The notes: generated by a model from the sequence alone, not told the origin. DNA of 43,465 nt from Verrucomicrobiota bacterium (GCA_003402735.1 QQNE01000031.1:1-43465); one strand, 5' to 3'. Shown: positions 8,653-20,304, counted from the stretch's first letter. Numbers and translations are program-made.

Positions 8653-9480
8653 TCAAGACAACCGGACCATATCCTTGACGAACTGAGCCCAGAGGAAGAC
8701 AAGCCCGCGCCAGGAGTAGCGGAAGGTGTCGTCACCGGTGGGGGAGATCAGTCCGCGGGAGAGGTTGTGATCCACCTGATCTCGAATCTCGGAGGCGATG
8801 GCTGCCGGGATCTCCTCGGGTGCCAGTTTGGGAAGTGCGGAGGAATCGATCCGTTTGGAAATCAGGAATTGCTCGTGGAGATCGAGGAGCTCTTCAAAAG
8901 AGGCCGCCATGGGGGCGGGGTTGATTTGAACCCGGGGAGACATCGCCATGGTCTCGGAAAACGGGTAGTTCCAGGTGCGCAGGATGGTGCCGTCCTCGTG
9001 TCTGCTGGTGAGGCTGACGTAGGAGAGACCGAGTTCGTTTTGTTCGGCAAGGCAGATGGCGGCTTCGGTGCGGCGGGATTCGTGGTAGAACAACCGATAG
9101 AATTGGTTCATCCCCTCCCACACCCACCCGGTGTCATCGACGTATTCGAAGCCCTCTGCCTCGATTTCCGTCGTGAGTCCCGCCAGTTCCGGAAAGCGCA
9201 TGGCGGATGGCGGGGAGACGTGGCTCAATTCCTTGTGGATGGGCATGCGAAGACTCCGGATGCGGGTGAGCAGCTCGAACCAGGGAAAGAGAAACCAGGC
9301 CACCACGGCGGCGATGCCTCCGAGATGGCTTTTCAGCAGAAGCAATCCGGAACAATAACTGGCGACCAGAATCAGGACGGCCCCGGCCTTGCGGATTAGG
9401 GGATGGTGAAAGGTGCGGAGGGCAAAGGCCAACACGACCGTTGCGGCCAGACCGAGAATGGGTTGGAAAGTTAGATCCAT
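8653..9480 (-). CDS. Membrane-anchored protein of unknown function
   Basis: I do not recognise this 275-residue protein. Three closely spaced hydrophobic helices occupy about residues 5-73. A soluble region of about 200 residues follows. It has mixed alpha/beta character, with aromatic segments such as NQFYRLFYHES and a moderately hydrophobic C-terminal stretch (YSWRGLVFLWAQFVK). No catalytic motif is visible. It lies 34 bases upstream of deoC and just downstream of the glutaredoxin gene, so it is probably cotranscribed with both. It may be a lineage-specific family. Confidence 0.7.
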   Translation of the reverse strand: MDLTFQPILGLAATVVLAFALRTFHHPLIRKAGAVLILVASYCSGLLLLKSHLGGIAAVVAWFLFPWFELLTRIRSLRMPIHKELSHVSPPSAMRFPELAGLTTEIEAEGFEYVDDTGWVWEGMNQFYRLFYHESRRTEAAICLAEQNELGLSYVSLTSRHEDGTILRTWNYPFSETMAMSPRVQINPAPMAASFEELLDLHEQFLISKRIDSSALPKLAPEEIPAAIASEIRDQVDHNLSRGLISPTGDDTFRYSWRGLVFLWAQFVKDMVRLS

Positions 9481-9499
9481 GGAACGATGGGTGGGAGGA

Positions 9500-9754
9500 T
9501 CAGGGTTGGATTCCGTGTTCCTGCAGGAAGGCCCGCAACTCTGGAACTCCGCAATCTGCCAGAACCAAATCGCCGAACGTCACGGTCGGCGCCGAAGACT
9601 GGCCCGAAAGGCGCTGCATTTCCGCGAACGCAGTGCGGTCAGCGATGACATCGATCTGCTCAAACGCATAGCCGTTGGACCTCAAGTCTGCCACGACCTG
9701 AATGCACCAAGGGCATCCTGGTTTCACATAGACCTTTAGTGGGACAGAACTCAT
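9500..9754 (-). CDS. Glutaredoxin-like thiol-disulfide oxidoreductase
   Basis: This is a small thioredoxin-fold redox protein of 84 residues that probably reduces disulfides or glutathionylated proteins in the cytoplasm. The N-terminal beta strand KVYVKPG leads into the active site C14-P-W-C17. The SAPTVTFGDL segment carries the expected cis-proline region (usually VPQVFI or TVPTV), and ADCGVPELRAFLQEHG forms the C-terminal helix. The start is placed at ATG 9754, which gives MSSVPLKVYV. An upstream in-frame alternative at 9778 would add eight residues without support. It sits between proS and the 8653-9480 gene on the same strand. Confidence 0.88.
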   Translation of the reverse strand: MSSVPLKVYVKPGCPWCIQVVADLRSNGYAFEQIDVIADRTAFAEMQRLSGQSSAPTVTFGDLVLADCGVPELRAFLQEHGIQP

Positions 9755-9823
9755 CTCAAAAGTGCGAAGGGGAATCACTCGCCCGCCAGTTCCCTGCCGT
9801 CAAATGCGAAAACGAAAGGTGTT

Positions 9824-11413
9824 TCAGTAAGACTTTGCGAACACCAGTCGTCTCCGGGAAGGTTTGCCGGTGTAGAAGCAAGTCCCCGCTTCCTCCGGTG
9901 AAATGGCAGGGTCCTTGGGGATGCAACGGACCGTCACTTTCATCTCCTGTTGCAGACGTTTCTCGTCCGCCGCCGAGCCACCCCAGTGTGCCAGGGCGAA
10001 ACCGCCATGGATTTCCGGTTTGTCAGGATTCTGCGGGGTGAAATAGGCCCGGAAATCATCCAGGGAGTCGATTTTCACCGTGTGCGCTTGGCGGAATGCC
10101 AGGGCCCGGGCCAGCATCGACTTCTGCACTTCCTGCAGGATCTTGGTCACGGTCTGGACGACTTGTGCCTGTGGGAGGAAGGTCTTGTCCTTGGGCCCAA
10201 GGTATCTCTGGCAGAGCGCCACGGTGCCGTTTTCCAGGTCCCTCGGACCGATCTCGATCCGCAGCGGGACGCCTTTCTTGATCCATTCCCAGCTCTTCAC
10301 GCCACCGTTGAGATCCCGCTTGTCCACCTCGACGCGAACGGCATCGCCCCAAGCTTTTTTCTTGCGAAGGGCGGCGGCGAGGGAGTCGGCGGCCTCCAGC
10401 ACGGCGGCCCTGGTTTCCTCTTTGGGGGTGACTGGCAGGATGACGACCTGGACCGGAGCGATTCTGGGCGGGAGCACGGCGCCGTCGTCGTCCGCGTGGG
10501 CCATGATCAGGGTGCCGATCATTCGGGTGCTCACCCCCCAACTCGTGGTCCAGGCGAATTGTTCCTTGCCGTCCCGGCCCTGGAACTTGATGTTGGCGGC
10601 CTTGGCGAAGTTCTGGCCGAGGAAGTGGGAGGTCCCGGCCTGGATCGCCTTGCGGTCCTGAACCATCGCCTCCACGGTGAAGGTGTTGTCCGCTCCCGGG
10701 AAGCGTTCGGCCTCAGTTTTTTCTCCGGGGATTGAGGGGATCGCGAGGTGATCGCGCAGGAAGGTTTCGTAGACCCCGTGCATGAGGTGGGTCTCCTCGA
10801 GGGCTTCCTCCCTGGTCTCATGGGCGGTATGACCTTCCTGCCAGAGGAATTCCGCGGTGCGCAAGAAGAGGCGGGGGCGCATTTCCCAGCGCATCACGTT
10901 GGCCCACTGATTGATGAGGATGGGCAGGTCTCGGTAGCTCTGGACCCAGCGGGCATAGGCGGCCCCGATGATCGTTTCCGAAGTTGGGCGGATGATGTAG
11001 GGCTCCGCGAGTTTTCCGGTGGGGATCATTTTCACCGTGCCGTCCGGCTGTTTTTCCGCCTCGAGCCGGTGATGGGTGACCACGGCGCATTCGGTGGCGA
11101 AGCCTTCGGCGTGTTCCGCCTCCTTCTCCAGATAGCTCAACGGAATGAGCAGAGGGAAGTAGGCATTCACGTGCCCGGTGGCCTTGAAGTGGGCATCGAG
11201 CTGGTCCTGCATCTTCTCCCAAATCCCGTAGCCCCACGGTTTGATGACCATGCAACCGCGCACCTCTGAGTTCTCCGCCAGATCGGCGGCGCGCACCACT
11301 TGCTGATACCATTCCGGGAAATCCGCTTCCCGGGTCGGTGAAATCGCCGTTTTGGCGGCGGCGGGTTGCGGAGATTGCGCGGACTGCTTGGGGTTTTGCG
11401 GGGCGGAGGCCAT
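9824..11413 (-). CDS. proS: Prolyl-tRNA synthetase, type 3 (archaeal/eukaryote-like)
   Basis: This class II synthetase charges tRNA-Pro. It is the ProS type without the YbaK-like editing insertion. It shows EVRGCMVIKPWGYGIWE, a motif 2 region RWEMRPRLFLRTAEFLWQEG and motif 3 GVSTRMIGTLIMAHADDDG, followed by an anticodon-binding domain (about 300-410). The C-terminal domain ends in FAKSY, matching the invariant Tyr end of this type. The 529-residue length includes an Ala/Gln/Pro-rich N-terminal extension of about 25 residues. Members of this type often bind zinc through four Cys in the C-terminal domain. Here only one Cys (GTCFYTGKPS) is obvious near the end, so the zinc site looks degraded. 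The start ATG is at 11413-11411. Confidence 0.95.
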   Translation of the reverse strand: MASAPQNPKQSAQSPQPAAAKTAISPTREADFPEWYQQVVRAADLAENSEVRGCMVIKPWGYGIWEKMQDQLDAHFKATGHVNAYFPLLIPLSYLEKEAEHAEGFATECAVVTHHRLEAEKQPDGTVKMIPTGKLAEPYIIRPTSETIIGAAYARWVQSYRDLPILINQWANVMRWEMRPRLFLRTAEFLWQEGHTAHETREEALEETHLMHGVYETFLRDHLAIPSIPGEKTEAERFPGADNTFTVEAMVQDRKAIQAGTSHFLGQNFAKAANIKFQGRDGKEQFAWTTSWGVSTRMIGTLIMAHADDDGAVLPPRIAPVQVVILPVTPKEETRAAVLEAADSLAAALRKKKAWGDAVRVEVDKRDLNGGVKSWEWIKKGVPLRIEIGPRDLENGTVALCQRYLGPKDKTFLPQAQVVQTVTKILQEVQKSMLARALAFRQAHTVKIDSLDDFRAYFTPQNPDKPEIHGGFALAHWGGSAADEKRLQQEMKVTVRCIPKDPAISPEEAGTCFYTGKPSRRRLVFAKSY

Positions 11414-11475
11414 GACGGAGCGGGAGGTTAGTTTGCCGGGGATTTCGCAATGAGCAAGTGTGAGTCGTCCCGGAC

Positions 11476-12240
11476 TCAGCCGTTCAGGGCGGCTTGCGCC
11501 GGAGGGGTCGACTTGCCGGAAACGGAGTGGCGCGAGTGGCGCGGGTTCCCCGTTCGGGTTGCGTTGAGCGCTTCCTCAAGGCGCGTCGTCAATCGATCGT
11601 AGGGGGCTCTCGCCTTGCGGGATTGGTGACGGATTCCCTGACAGATGAGCGACAGCAGGGCGGCGAGCCGATGCCCGACTTCCTGGACCGGAGGGGCCAG
11701 GGATTCGGTCTTCCCGGCGGCGCTCAGTTCCTCTTTTGCGGATTCCAGATACTGGGCGTGCACCGTTTTCAGCTTCTGATACCAGCTCAGAAGATCGAGC
11801 GCCGTGAGATCCAGCTGGAAAGGGGCATGATCAAACCCCGCGAAGAAGAGATCGAGTTCCGCCGTCCGGTCTTCCGGCCCCGTCGGTTGGGTGGCCAGTC
11901 CATGCCGCTCCAGCGTTTGGCAGAGTCGGAGGGACGCCTCCGCTTTTGCGGCAAAAGGATGACGGCATCCGGCCCGGATGATTTGAGCCAGCCCGGAGTA
12001 GAGCTGCATCCGCTCGGCATCCAACCCGTCCTTCGTTGACTCGAGTTTGCCGTTTTGACGCGCCGACAAGATGCGGGACAGAATCCCGATCTCTTCGATC
12101 AAGTCGGACGCGAGTTGCCGGTGGAACAAGTCCTGTGGCGGCAACCCCTTCAGCACTTCCCCGATCCTGGTGCCCACCGCCACGAGTTGGGCGGCAGTGA
12201 AATCGCAGAAGTGGGTGGGGAAATCTTGTGCGAGAGTCAT
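11476..12240 (-). CDS. Helical protein of unknown function
   Basis: I do not recognise this 254-residue protein. It is predicted to be almost all helical, without signal peptide or membrane segment. Examples are LVAVGTRIGEVLKGLP near the N-terminus and RLTTRLEEALNATRTG near the C-terminus. The last 30 residues are basic and low in complexity (Ser/His/Arg/Pro), suggesting a disordered tail. The ATG at 12240 is preferred over an in-frame TTG at 12246. The gene is the first of the minus-strand block that continues into proS, 62 bases downstream. Its role cannot be read from the sequence. Confidence 0.65.
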   Translation of the reverse strand: MTLAQDFPTHFCDFTAAQLVAVGTRIGEVLKGLPPQDLFHRQLASDLIEEIGILSRILSARQNGKLESTKDGLDAERMQLYSGLAQIIRAGCRHPFAAKAEASLRLCQTLERHGLATQPTGPEDRTAELDLFFAGFDHAPFQLDLTALDLLSWYQKLKTVHAQYLESAKEELSAAGKTESLAPPVQEVGHRLAALLSLICQGIRHQSRKARAPYDRLTTRLEEALNATRTGNPRHSRHSVSGKSTPPAQAALNG

Positions 12241-12382
12241 GGGCAATTTAGTTAAGAGCTTTTAAACTCTAACAAAATCAAATTAAAGCGCAAGCTTCCA
12301 CCACCTCTTTCTCGGGCCTCTCAAAGTCGTCCAGTTCTCCGTCACCCGCTTCCGGTTGCTGGTGAGGTGAGCCTTGGGAAAT
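12241..12382. other. Intergenic region upstream of the 11476-12240 gene
   Basis: This A+T-richer gap follows the htrA terminator and precedes the helical-protein gene. An imperfect inverted repeat lies at about 12250-12272 (GTTAAGAG ... CTCTAAC), directly upstream of the start codon on the minus strand. It may be a promoter or operator region. I see no coding sequence in it. Confidence 0.3.
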
Positions 12383-12430
12383 GAAAATGAAAGAAAACGA
12401 GACGCCGTCCTCCGCGGGGAGAACGGCGTC
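12383..12430 (-). terminator. Intrinsic terminator of htrA
   Basis: GACGCCGT (12401-12408) pairs with ACGGCGTC (12423-12430), and CTCC pairs with GGAG further inside the stem. On the minus strand the stem is followed immediately by TCGTTTTCTTTCATTTTC, a strong T-rich tract. It begins 22 bases downstream of the htrA stop codon. It is the clearest rho-independent terminator in the window. Confidence 0.85.
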
Positions 12431-12451
12431 CGGGGGGCGTTCAATCGGATC

Positions 12452-13969
<1,518 letters not shown>

Positions 13970-14121
13970 GAGGGGATGATTCCACGTCTCGGGCCGGCGC
14001 GGTATTCGCTCACGGTCCTGTCCATCGTAGGCATTTTTCCTACATCGCGCCACCGCACCGCATGGTGGTTGACTTGGCATGGTTCCTCCTGTTTAAGTAG
14101 ATGACAAAGTTGGTCGCCCCG

Positions 14122-14541
14122 ATGAAAACCTCATCCCTCGCCATTGCCCTTCTGGTCTGTGCCACGCTGTGGCCGGACGTCGCCTCGGCCCGCTCCAAGG
14201 GCGGGTCTTCTCACGAATACCGAGTGGTCTCCGGCGGACACAGCCATTCCAGTCGGGGTTACGCGTTCCGCCCCACGTTTTTTGCGAACCGTTACCCTCG
14301 CTTTTATCCCACCACGTCGCGCTCGAACTTCATCGCGTTGTCCTATCCGTCGTATCAACCGCCGGGATATCGCGTCGTCCCATTCCGCAGGGGTGCCCAA
14401 TCCCGCTACGCTTACGGAAGTCACATCGGTTACATTGGTAGGCCTTACATTCATGTCCGCAACGGGCGGGACGGTTGCCATCCTTACACCCATCACTATC
14501 ATCACGACGACTGGCGCCACTCTCATGGCCACCATGATTGA
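14122..14541 (+). CDS. Small secreted protein with a His-rich C-terminus
   Basis: This is a 139-residue protein of unknown family. It begins with a clear signal peptide (KTSSLAIALLVCATLWPDVASA, with likely signal peptidase I cleavage after ASA near residue 24). The mature part is rich in Ser, Tyr, Arg and Pro and has little hydrophobic core. The final 20 or so residues contain about nine histidines with Asp and Tyr (THHYHHDDWRHSHGHHD), which suggests divalent metal binding such as Zn, Ni or Cu. The start ATG 14122 fits the signal peptide; an in-frame ATG at 14101 would add seven residues. It lies between htrA (divergent) and selO (49 bases downstream, same strand). Confidence 0.75.
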   Translation: MKTSSLAIALLVCATLWPDVASARSKGGSSHEYRVVSGGHSHSSRGYAFRPTFFANRYPRFYPTTSRSNFIALSYPSYQPPGYRVVPFRRGAQSRYAYGSHIGYIGRPYIHVRNGRDGCHPYTHHYHHDDWRHSHGHHD

Positions 14542-14589
14542 GGAAGCCTCCCGCCGGGACGGTGGGCATCTCGGTGGCCGGGAGTCGTG

Positions 14590-16053
14590 ATGCGTCTGCC
14601 CTTTGACAACACTTACGTCAAACTTCCATCCGCCTTTTACGAGCGGTTGGATCCCTCACCGGTCGCTGCGCCCCGTTGGATCGTCTTCAACCGGGATCTT
14701 GCAGACTTGTTAGGGTTGGGCGACGCGGGTCTCGAAGCCGAGGACGGGCTGAGCATTTTTTGCGGGAATCAGGTGCCGGAGGGCGCGGAACCGATCGCCA
14801 CGGTGTATGCCGGTCATCAGTTCGGCGGTTTTGTGCCGAGGCTCGGAGACGGGCGGGCGATTTTGCTGGGTGAGGTGGTGGGGCGGGACGGGGTGCGTCG
14901 GGACGTGCAGCTCAAGGGGGCGGGTCCGACTCCGTACTCGCGCCGTGGGGATGGTCGGTCCGCATTGGGGCCGGTGTTGCGGGAGTATCTTGTCTCCGAA
15001 GCGATGGCGGCGCTGGGGGTGCCGACGACGAGAGCCCTGGCCGCGGTCTGGAGCGGTGAGCCGGTCTACCGGGAGAACGTGGAACCAGGGGGCGTGTTCA
15101 CCCGGGTGGCCCAATCCCATCTGCGGGTCGGGACCTTTGAATATTTCGCCGCCCGGGATGACCGGGAGAACCTCGAGATTCTGACGAACTATGCGCTGGC
15201 GCGGCATGAGCCGGGCGCGGTGGGGGCGGAGCTTCCCGCCCTGACGCTGCTCGAGGGCGTGATCTCACGGCAAGCCCGACTGGTGGCGCATTGGATGAGC
15301 CTTGGCTTCATCCATGGGGTGATGAACACGGACAACACCAGCATTTCCGGCGAGACGATCGATTATGGGCCGTGCGCCTTTCTTGATGCCTACGACCCCG
15401 CCAAACGGTTCAGTTTTATCGATGCGCAAGGGCGTTATGCCTATGGAAACCAGGCGAACATCGCGCTGTGGAACCTGACGCGGCTGGCCGGGGCGCTGCT
15501 CGGGTTGCTGGATCCCGTTCAAACCGCCGCGGTGGCCCGGGCGGAAGCGGCCCTGGACAAGTTTGCCGACCAGTTTGAGGAGGCCTGGACTCGGCGCTTT
15601 GCGGCCAAGATCGGCATCGGCTCGCCGCTGGCCTCGGACCGCGCGCTCATTTTGGAATTTCTCGGGTTGCTTCAGGCTCACGCCGTTGATTTTACCCTGG
15701 CCTTCCGTCACCTTGCCGGGACTGTGAGAGGAAATTCGGAGAGGTTTCTGGCCCAGTTTCCCGAGCCGGAAGTCATCACCCCGTGGGTGGACGCTTGGCG
15801 GAGTCACTTGCGGGACCGGGGAATCTCAGCGGAGGCGGCCGAGCAGACGATGCGGGCATCCAACCCGGTCTTCATTCCCCGGAATCACCGGATCGAGGAG
15901 GTGATCCAGGCCGGAAGGCAGGGGGATTTCGGGCCGTTCCAAAGGCTGCACGAGATTCTGCAGAGACCGTTCGAGGAGCAATCGGAGAACGAGGCGTTCG
16001 CGTCTGCGCCCGAGCCGCACGAGGTGGTCCAGGCGACGTTTTGCGGGACTTGA
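14590..16053 (+). CDS. selO: Protein adenylyltransferase SelO (YdiU/UPF0061 family)
   Basis: This pseudokinase-fold enzyme transfers AMP from ATP to protein side chains and is linked to redox homeostasis. The 487-residue product has the family length. Signature segments are VYAGHQFGGFVPRLGDGRA, DVQLKGAGPTPYSRRGDGRS with K109, EYLVSEAMAALGVPTTRAL, and GVMNTDNTS followed by DYGPCAFLD. D248, N249 and D258 line up with the catalytic base and metal-binding residues known from Pseudomonas syringae SelO (D252, N253, D262), and K109 with its K113. The C-terminus ends FCGT, which places a Cys where selenoprotein O of animals has selenocysteine. GGGAG lies five bases upstream of ATG 14590, supporting this start over the overlapping GTG at 14587. 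Confidence 0.95.
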   Translation: MRLPFDNTYVKLPSAFYERLDPSPVAAPRWIVFNRDLADLLGLGDAGLEAEDGLSIFCGNQVPEGAEPIATVYAGHQFGGFVPRLGDGRAILLGEVVGRDGVRRDVQLKGAGPTPYSRRGDGRSALGPVLREYLVSEAMAALGVPTTRALAAVWSGEPVYRENVEPGGVFTRVAQSHLRVGTFEYFAARDDRENLEILTNYALARHEPGAVGAELPALTLLEGVISRQARLVAHWMSLGFIHGVMNTDNTSISGETIDYGPCAFLDAYDPAKRFSFIDAQGRYAYGNQANIALWNLTRLAGALLGLLDPVQTAAVARAEAALDKFADQFEEAWTRRFAAKIGIGSPLASDRALILEFLGLLQAHAVDFTLAFRHLAGTVRGNSERFLAQFPEPEVITPWVDAWRSHLRDRGISAEAAEQTMRASNPVFIPRNHRIEEVIQAGRQGDFGPFQRLHEILQRPFEEQSENEAFASAPEPHEVVQATFCGT

Positions 16054-16056
16054 GGC

Positions 16057-17427
16057 TCAGGCTTCCTTGACGGCGTGCACCAGCTTGGCCAATGAGTCCT
16101 TGGCGTCCCCGTAGAGCATGCCGGTGTTCGGCTTGAAGAAGAGAGGGTTTTCGATTCCCGAAAAGCCCTTGCCCTTGCCGCGCTTGAGGACGATGACGGT
16201 TTTGGAGCGGTCGACCTCGAGAATGGGCATGCCGGCGATGGGGCTGCCCGGGTTGTCGCGGGCGTCGGGATTGACGACGTCGTTGGCGCCGATCACCACC
16301 GAGACATCGGTGTTGGGGAAATCCGAATTGATCTGCTCCAGTTCGTAGAGTTGAGAGTAGGGGACGTTGGCCTCTGCGAGAAGCACGTTCATGTGGCCCG
16401 GCATCCGTCCGGCAACGGGGTGGATGGCAAACTTGACGGTGACACCGCGTTCTTCGAGGGAATCGCACAACTCCCGGACCACGTGTTGGGCCTGCGCCGT
16501 GGCCATGCCGTAACCGGGGACGAAGACGACCTGGCGGGCGTAAGCCATCTGGGTGGCCACGTCATCCAGGATCACCTCGCGCATCTCTCCTTCGGCGGCG
16601 GTCCCGGCATCGGCGGCGGGGCTTCCGAACGCTCCGAAGAGGACGTTGGTGATGGAGCGGTTCATCGCCTTGCACATGACGATGGACAGGATGAAACCGG
16701 AGAAGCCGTCCAAGGTCCCCGCGATGATGAGGACGTTGTTGGAGATGGCGAAGCCGGTGGCGGCGGCGGCGAGACCGGCATAGGAATTGAGAAGGGCCAT
16801 GACGACCGGCATGTCTGCGGAGCCGATCGGGAGAACGAGCATGACGCCGAAGACGAAGGCGAGGGCCATCATGAGGTAAAAGGCCCAGCCAGTGGCCGGG
16901 TTGAGGATGAGGTAGCCAAAGAGCCCGACGGTGACGACGATGAGGGTGAGGTTGAAGAGATTCTGCCCCTTGAACGTCATTGGCGCGCCTGGGAGCATCC
17001 CTTGGAGCTTGGCGGCGGCGATGAGGGAACCGGTGGTGGTCAGGGAGCCGAGCAGGACTTCAAGGCTGATGGCGGTGATCTTGAAGCCGCCGAGGTGGCC
17101 ATGGTGGGTGTAATATTCCGCGATGCCCACGAGGGAGGCCGCCAGGGCGCCGAAGGCGTGGGAGAGGGCGGTCCGTTGGGGCAGGGCGGTCATCGGCACC
17201 CAATGGGACATGATCGCCCCGATGGCGCCGCCGATGATGAACCCGGCGATGATGTATTCGTAGCTGACGATCTCGTGGTGCAGCAGCGTGCCGATGATGG
17301 CCAGGAGCATGCCCAGCTCCGCGGCGTGCATCCCGCGGCGGGCGGTCTCCGGATGCGTCAGACAGCGCAATCCGTAGATGAAAAGCAGCGAGGCGATGAG
17401 ATAACTGAACGCGATGGTGTATTCCAT
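16057..17427 (-). CDS. pntB: NAD(P) transhydrogenase subunit beta
   Basis: This is the membrane and NADP(H)-binding subunit of the proton-translocating transhydrogenase, which uses the proton motive force to reduce NADP+ with NADH. The 456-residue length fits. The N-terminal half is a set of about nine membrane helices from residue 5 to about 270. The C-terminal dIII domain binds NADP(H) and shows VVFVPGYGMATAQAQHVV, HPVAGRMPGHMNVLLAEANVPY, VVIGANDVVNPDARDNPGSPIAGMPIL and KRGKGKGFSG, all family hallmarks. It lies 15 bases downstream of pntAB and is convergent with selO (3 bases between stops). Confidence 0.97.
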   Translation of the reverse strand: MEYTIAFSYLIASLLFIYGLRCLTHPETARRGMHAAELGMLLAIIGTLLHHEIVSYEYIIAGFIIGGAIGAIMSHWVPMTALPQRTALSHAFGALAASLVGIAEYYTHHGHLGGFKITAISLEVLLGSLTTTGSLIAAAKLQGMLPGAPMTFKGQNLFNLTLIVVTVGLFGYLILNPATGWAFYLMMALAFVFGVMLVLPIGSADMPVVMALLNSYAGLAAAATGFAISNNVLIIAGTLDGFSGFILSIVMCKAMNRSITNVLFGAFGSPAADAGTAAEGEMREVILDDVATQMAYARQVVFVPGYGMATAQAQHVVRELCDSLEERGVTVKFAIHPVAGRMPGHMNVLLAEANVPYSQLYELEQINSDFPNTDVSVVIGANDVVNPDARDNPGSPIAGMPILEVDRSKTVIVLKRGKGKGFSGIENPLFFKPNTGMLYGDAKDSLAKLVHAVKEA

Positions 17428-17442
17428 GAGGCCGGGTGCGGA

Positions 17443-17760
17443 TTAGTTCTTCTCTTCGGATTTCTGCTTCATCTCTTCCTTGCTCTTGAAGAACTTGAGC
17501 ATGCGTTCAGTGATCCAGAAGCCGCCGACCACGTTGATGGTGGCGCAAGTCACGGCGATGAAGCCGAGCCAGGTGCCGACCGTGTTGTGTTGGGCACCCG
17601 CAGCCACGATGGAACCCACCAGCGAAATGCCGGAGATGGCGTTGGTGGCCGACATCAGCGGCGTGTGGAGGAGGGGAGGGACCCGGGTCAGCACCAGGTA
17701 GCCGAGGAAGGCGGCCAGGGCGAAAATATACAAGGCTGGAATGAATTCTTCGGGACTCAT
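17443..17760 (-). CDS. pntAB: NAD(P) transhydrogenase membrane subunit alpha2
   Basis: This is the separate small membrane subunit that corresponds to the C-terminal membrane domain of one-piece PntA. The 105-residue product has three hydrophobic helices (ALYIFALAAFLGYLVL near 10-27, a middle helix, and TWLGFIAVTCATINVVGGFWI near 65-87). It carries the family segment RVPPLLHTPLMSATNAISG. A Lys/Glu-rich tail follows. Its ATG at 17760 overlaps the stop of pntAA as ATGA, so translation is coupled. The split alpha1/alpha2 arrangement is known from Rhodospirillum and others. The reading frame continues upstream through pntAA but without support as protein. Confidence 0.95.
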   Translation of the reverse strand: MSPEEFIPALYIFALAAFLGYLVLTRVPPLLHTPLMSATNAISGISLVGSIVAAGAQHNTVGTWLGFIAVTCATINVVGGFWITERMLKFFKSKEEMKQKSEEKN

Positions 17761-18914
17761 GCGGTGGGGGTGAGTTGGGTTTCGATCAGGTTGCGCAGCG
17801 TGTCGTTGGTGACGGAGCCCTGGTGGGCCACCAGGCAGTGTTTGAGAATGTCGTTCCCGGGATCGAGTTTGAACGATTTGGATTCCTTGTCCCAAAAGTG
17901 GTCGATCAGATTCCCGAGGTTGTTGCTATACATCTCGCTGGCCACCCGGGGGACGCGGCCCGGCAGGTTGCGGTGACCGATGACCCGGACATCCTTGACG
18001 ATCACCTCTTCACCGGCCACGGAACATTCCACATTGCCGCCGGTCTCCACGGCCATGTCGACGACCACGCTGCCCGGCTTCATCCCTTCCACCATGGCGG
18101 TGGTCAGGATTTGCGGGGCCTTGCGGCCGAAAACCTGAGCGGTGGTGATCACCAGGTCGGATTGGGCGCAGCGCTGCGCCATGACCTCCCGCTGCCTCTC
18201 CAACTGTTCCGGGGTCAGCTCCCTGGCATATCCCTGCGCCGTTTGTCCGGTTTCGCCAAGGTCGACCTTGACGAACTTCGCGCCCAGGGATTTGACCTGT
18301 TCTTCGACGACCGGCCGGGTGTCGAAAGCCTCCACCACGGCACCCAGTCGTTTGGCGGTGGCGATGGCTTGCAGACCGGCCACGCCGACGCCGATGACGA
18401 AAACCTTGGCCGGAGCGATGGTGCCGGAGGGCGTGCTCATCATCGGAAAGATCCGGTCCAGTCGGTTGGCCCCGATCATCACGGCCACGTAGCCGCCCAG
18501 GTTCGCCTGGGAGCTGAGGGCGTCCATTTTTTGCGCCACCGTGGAGCGAGGGATCATCTCCATGCAGATGGCGCTGGTCTTGGCGTCGGCCAGCTGCCGG
18601 AGCAGTTCCAGGTCGTTGAACGGATCGAGGTGAGAGATGTGCAGGCATCCCGCCTTGACCAGGCGGATCTCCTCCGTGGGCGGCTTGCGCAGACGGAGCA
18701 CGATGTCCGCGGCCCCGAGGCCCTCCTGCCGACTTTTGGCGATCGTGGCGCCCGCGGCGGTGTATTCGTCGTCGCCAAAGAAGACGGGCTTGCCCAGGCC
18801 GGCCTCGATCTCCACGTGGGCGCCCAACTTCGTCAATTTGGCCACGGTGGCTGGCACGACGGCAATGCGCCTCTCCTCAGCATGGGTTTCCGCGGGAACG
18901 AAGATTCGGGTCAT
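17757..18914 (-). CDS. pntAA: NAD(P) transhydrogenase subunit alpha1 (NAD-binding)
   Basis: This is the soluble NAD(H)-binding (dI) subunit of the proton-translocating transhydrogenase. The 385-residue product begins MTRIFVPAET at ATG 18914 and matches alanine dehydrogenase/PNT folds: an N-terminal domain (about 1-140) with EERRIAVVPATVAKL, and an NAD-binding Rossmann domain with GVGVAG at 175-180 followed by AFDTRPVVEEQVKSLGAKF. QVFGRKAPQILT and VVDMAVETGGNVECS are further family segments. It is the first gene of the pntAA-pntAB-pntB operon and is coupled to pntAB by an ATGA overlap. Confidence 0.97.
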   Translation of the reverse strand: MTRIFVPAETHAEERRIAVVPATVAKLTKLGAHVEIEAGLGKPVFFGDDEYTAAGATIAKSRQEGLGAADIVLRLRKPPTEEIRLVKAGCLHISHLDPFNDLELLRQLADAKTSAICMEMIPRSTVAQKMDALSSQANLGGYVAVMIGANRLDRIFPMMSTPSGTIAPAKVFVIGVGVAGLQAIATAKRLGAVVEAFDTRPVVEEQVKSLGAKFVKVDLGETGQTAQGYARELTPEQLERQREVMAQRCAQSDLVITTAQVFGRKAPQILTTAMVEGMKPGSVVVDMAVETGGNVECSVAGEEVIVKDVRVIGHRNLPGRVPRVASEMYSNNLGNLIDHFWDKESKSFKLDPGNDILKHCLVAHQGSVTNDTLRNLIETQLTPTA

Positions 18915-19083
18915 GATGTCGGGTGGAAGTTTTGTCACTGCCCGCTGATGCTGGAATGGCTCCGTGTCAAGCGGTTCGCGCCAAGGGCTGGCAGGCCTGG
19001 ATGATAAAATCCCCAAAAGCTCCGTCAACCGCGATTTCGAGTCAGCAAAATCATTAAAATGGCCGGAGATATTGTCGAGGCTG

Positions 19084-20300
<1,217 letters not shown>

Positions 20301-20304
<4 letters not shown>

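Noticed and set aside
16351-17976. A 541-codon plus-strand frame opposite pntB and pntAB
   Set aside because: It is antisense to secure transhydrogenase genes, with Gly/Asp/Glu/His-rich composition.
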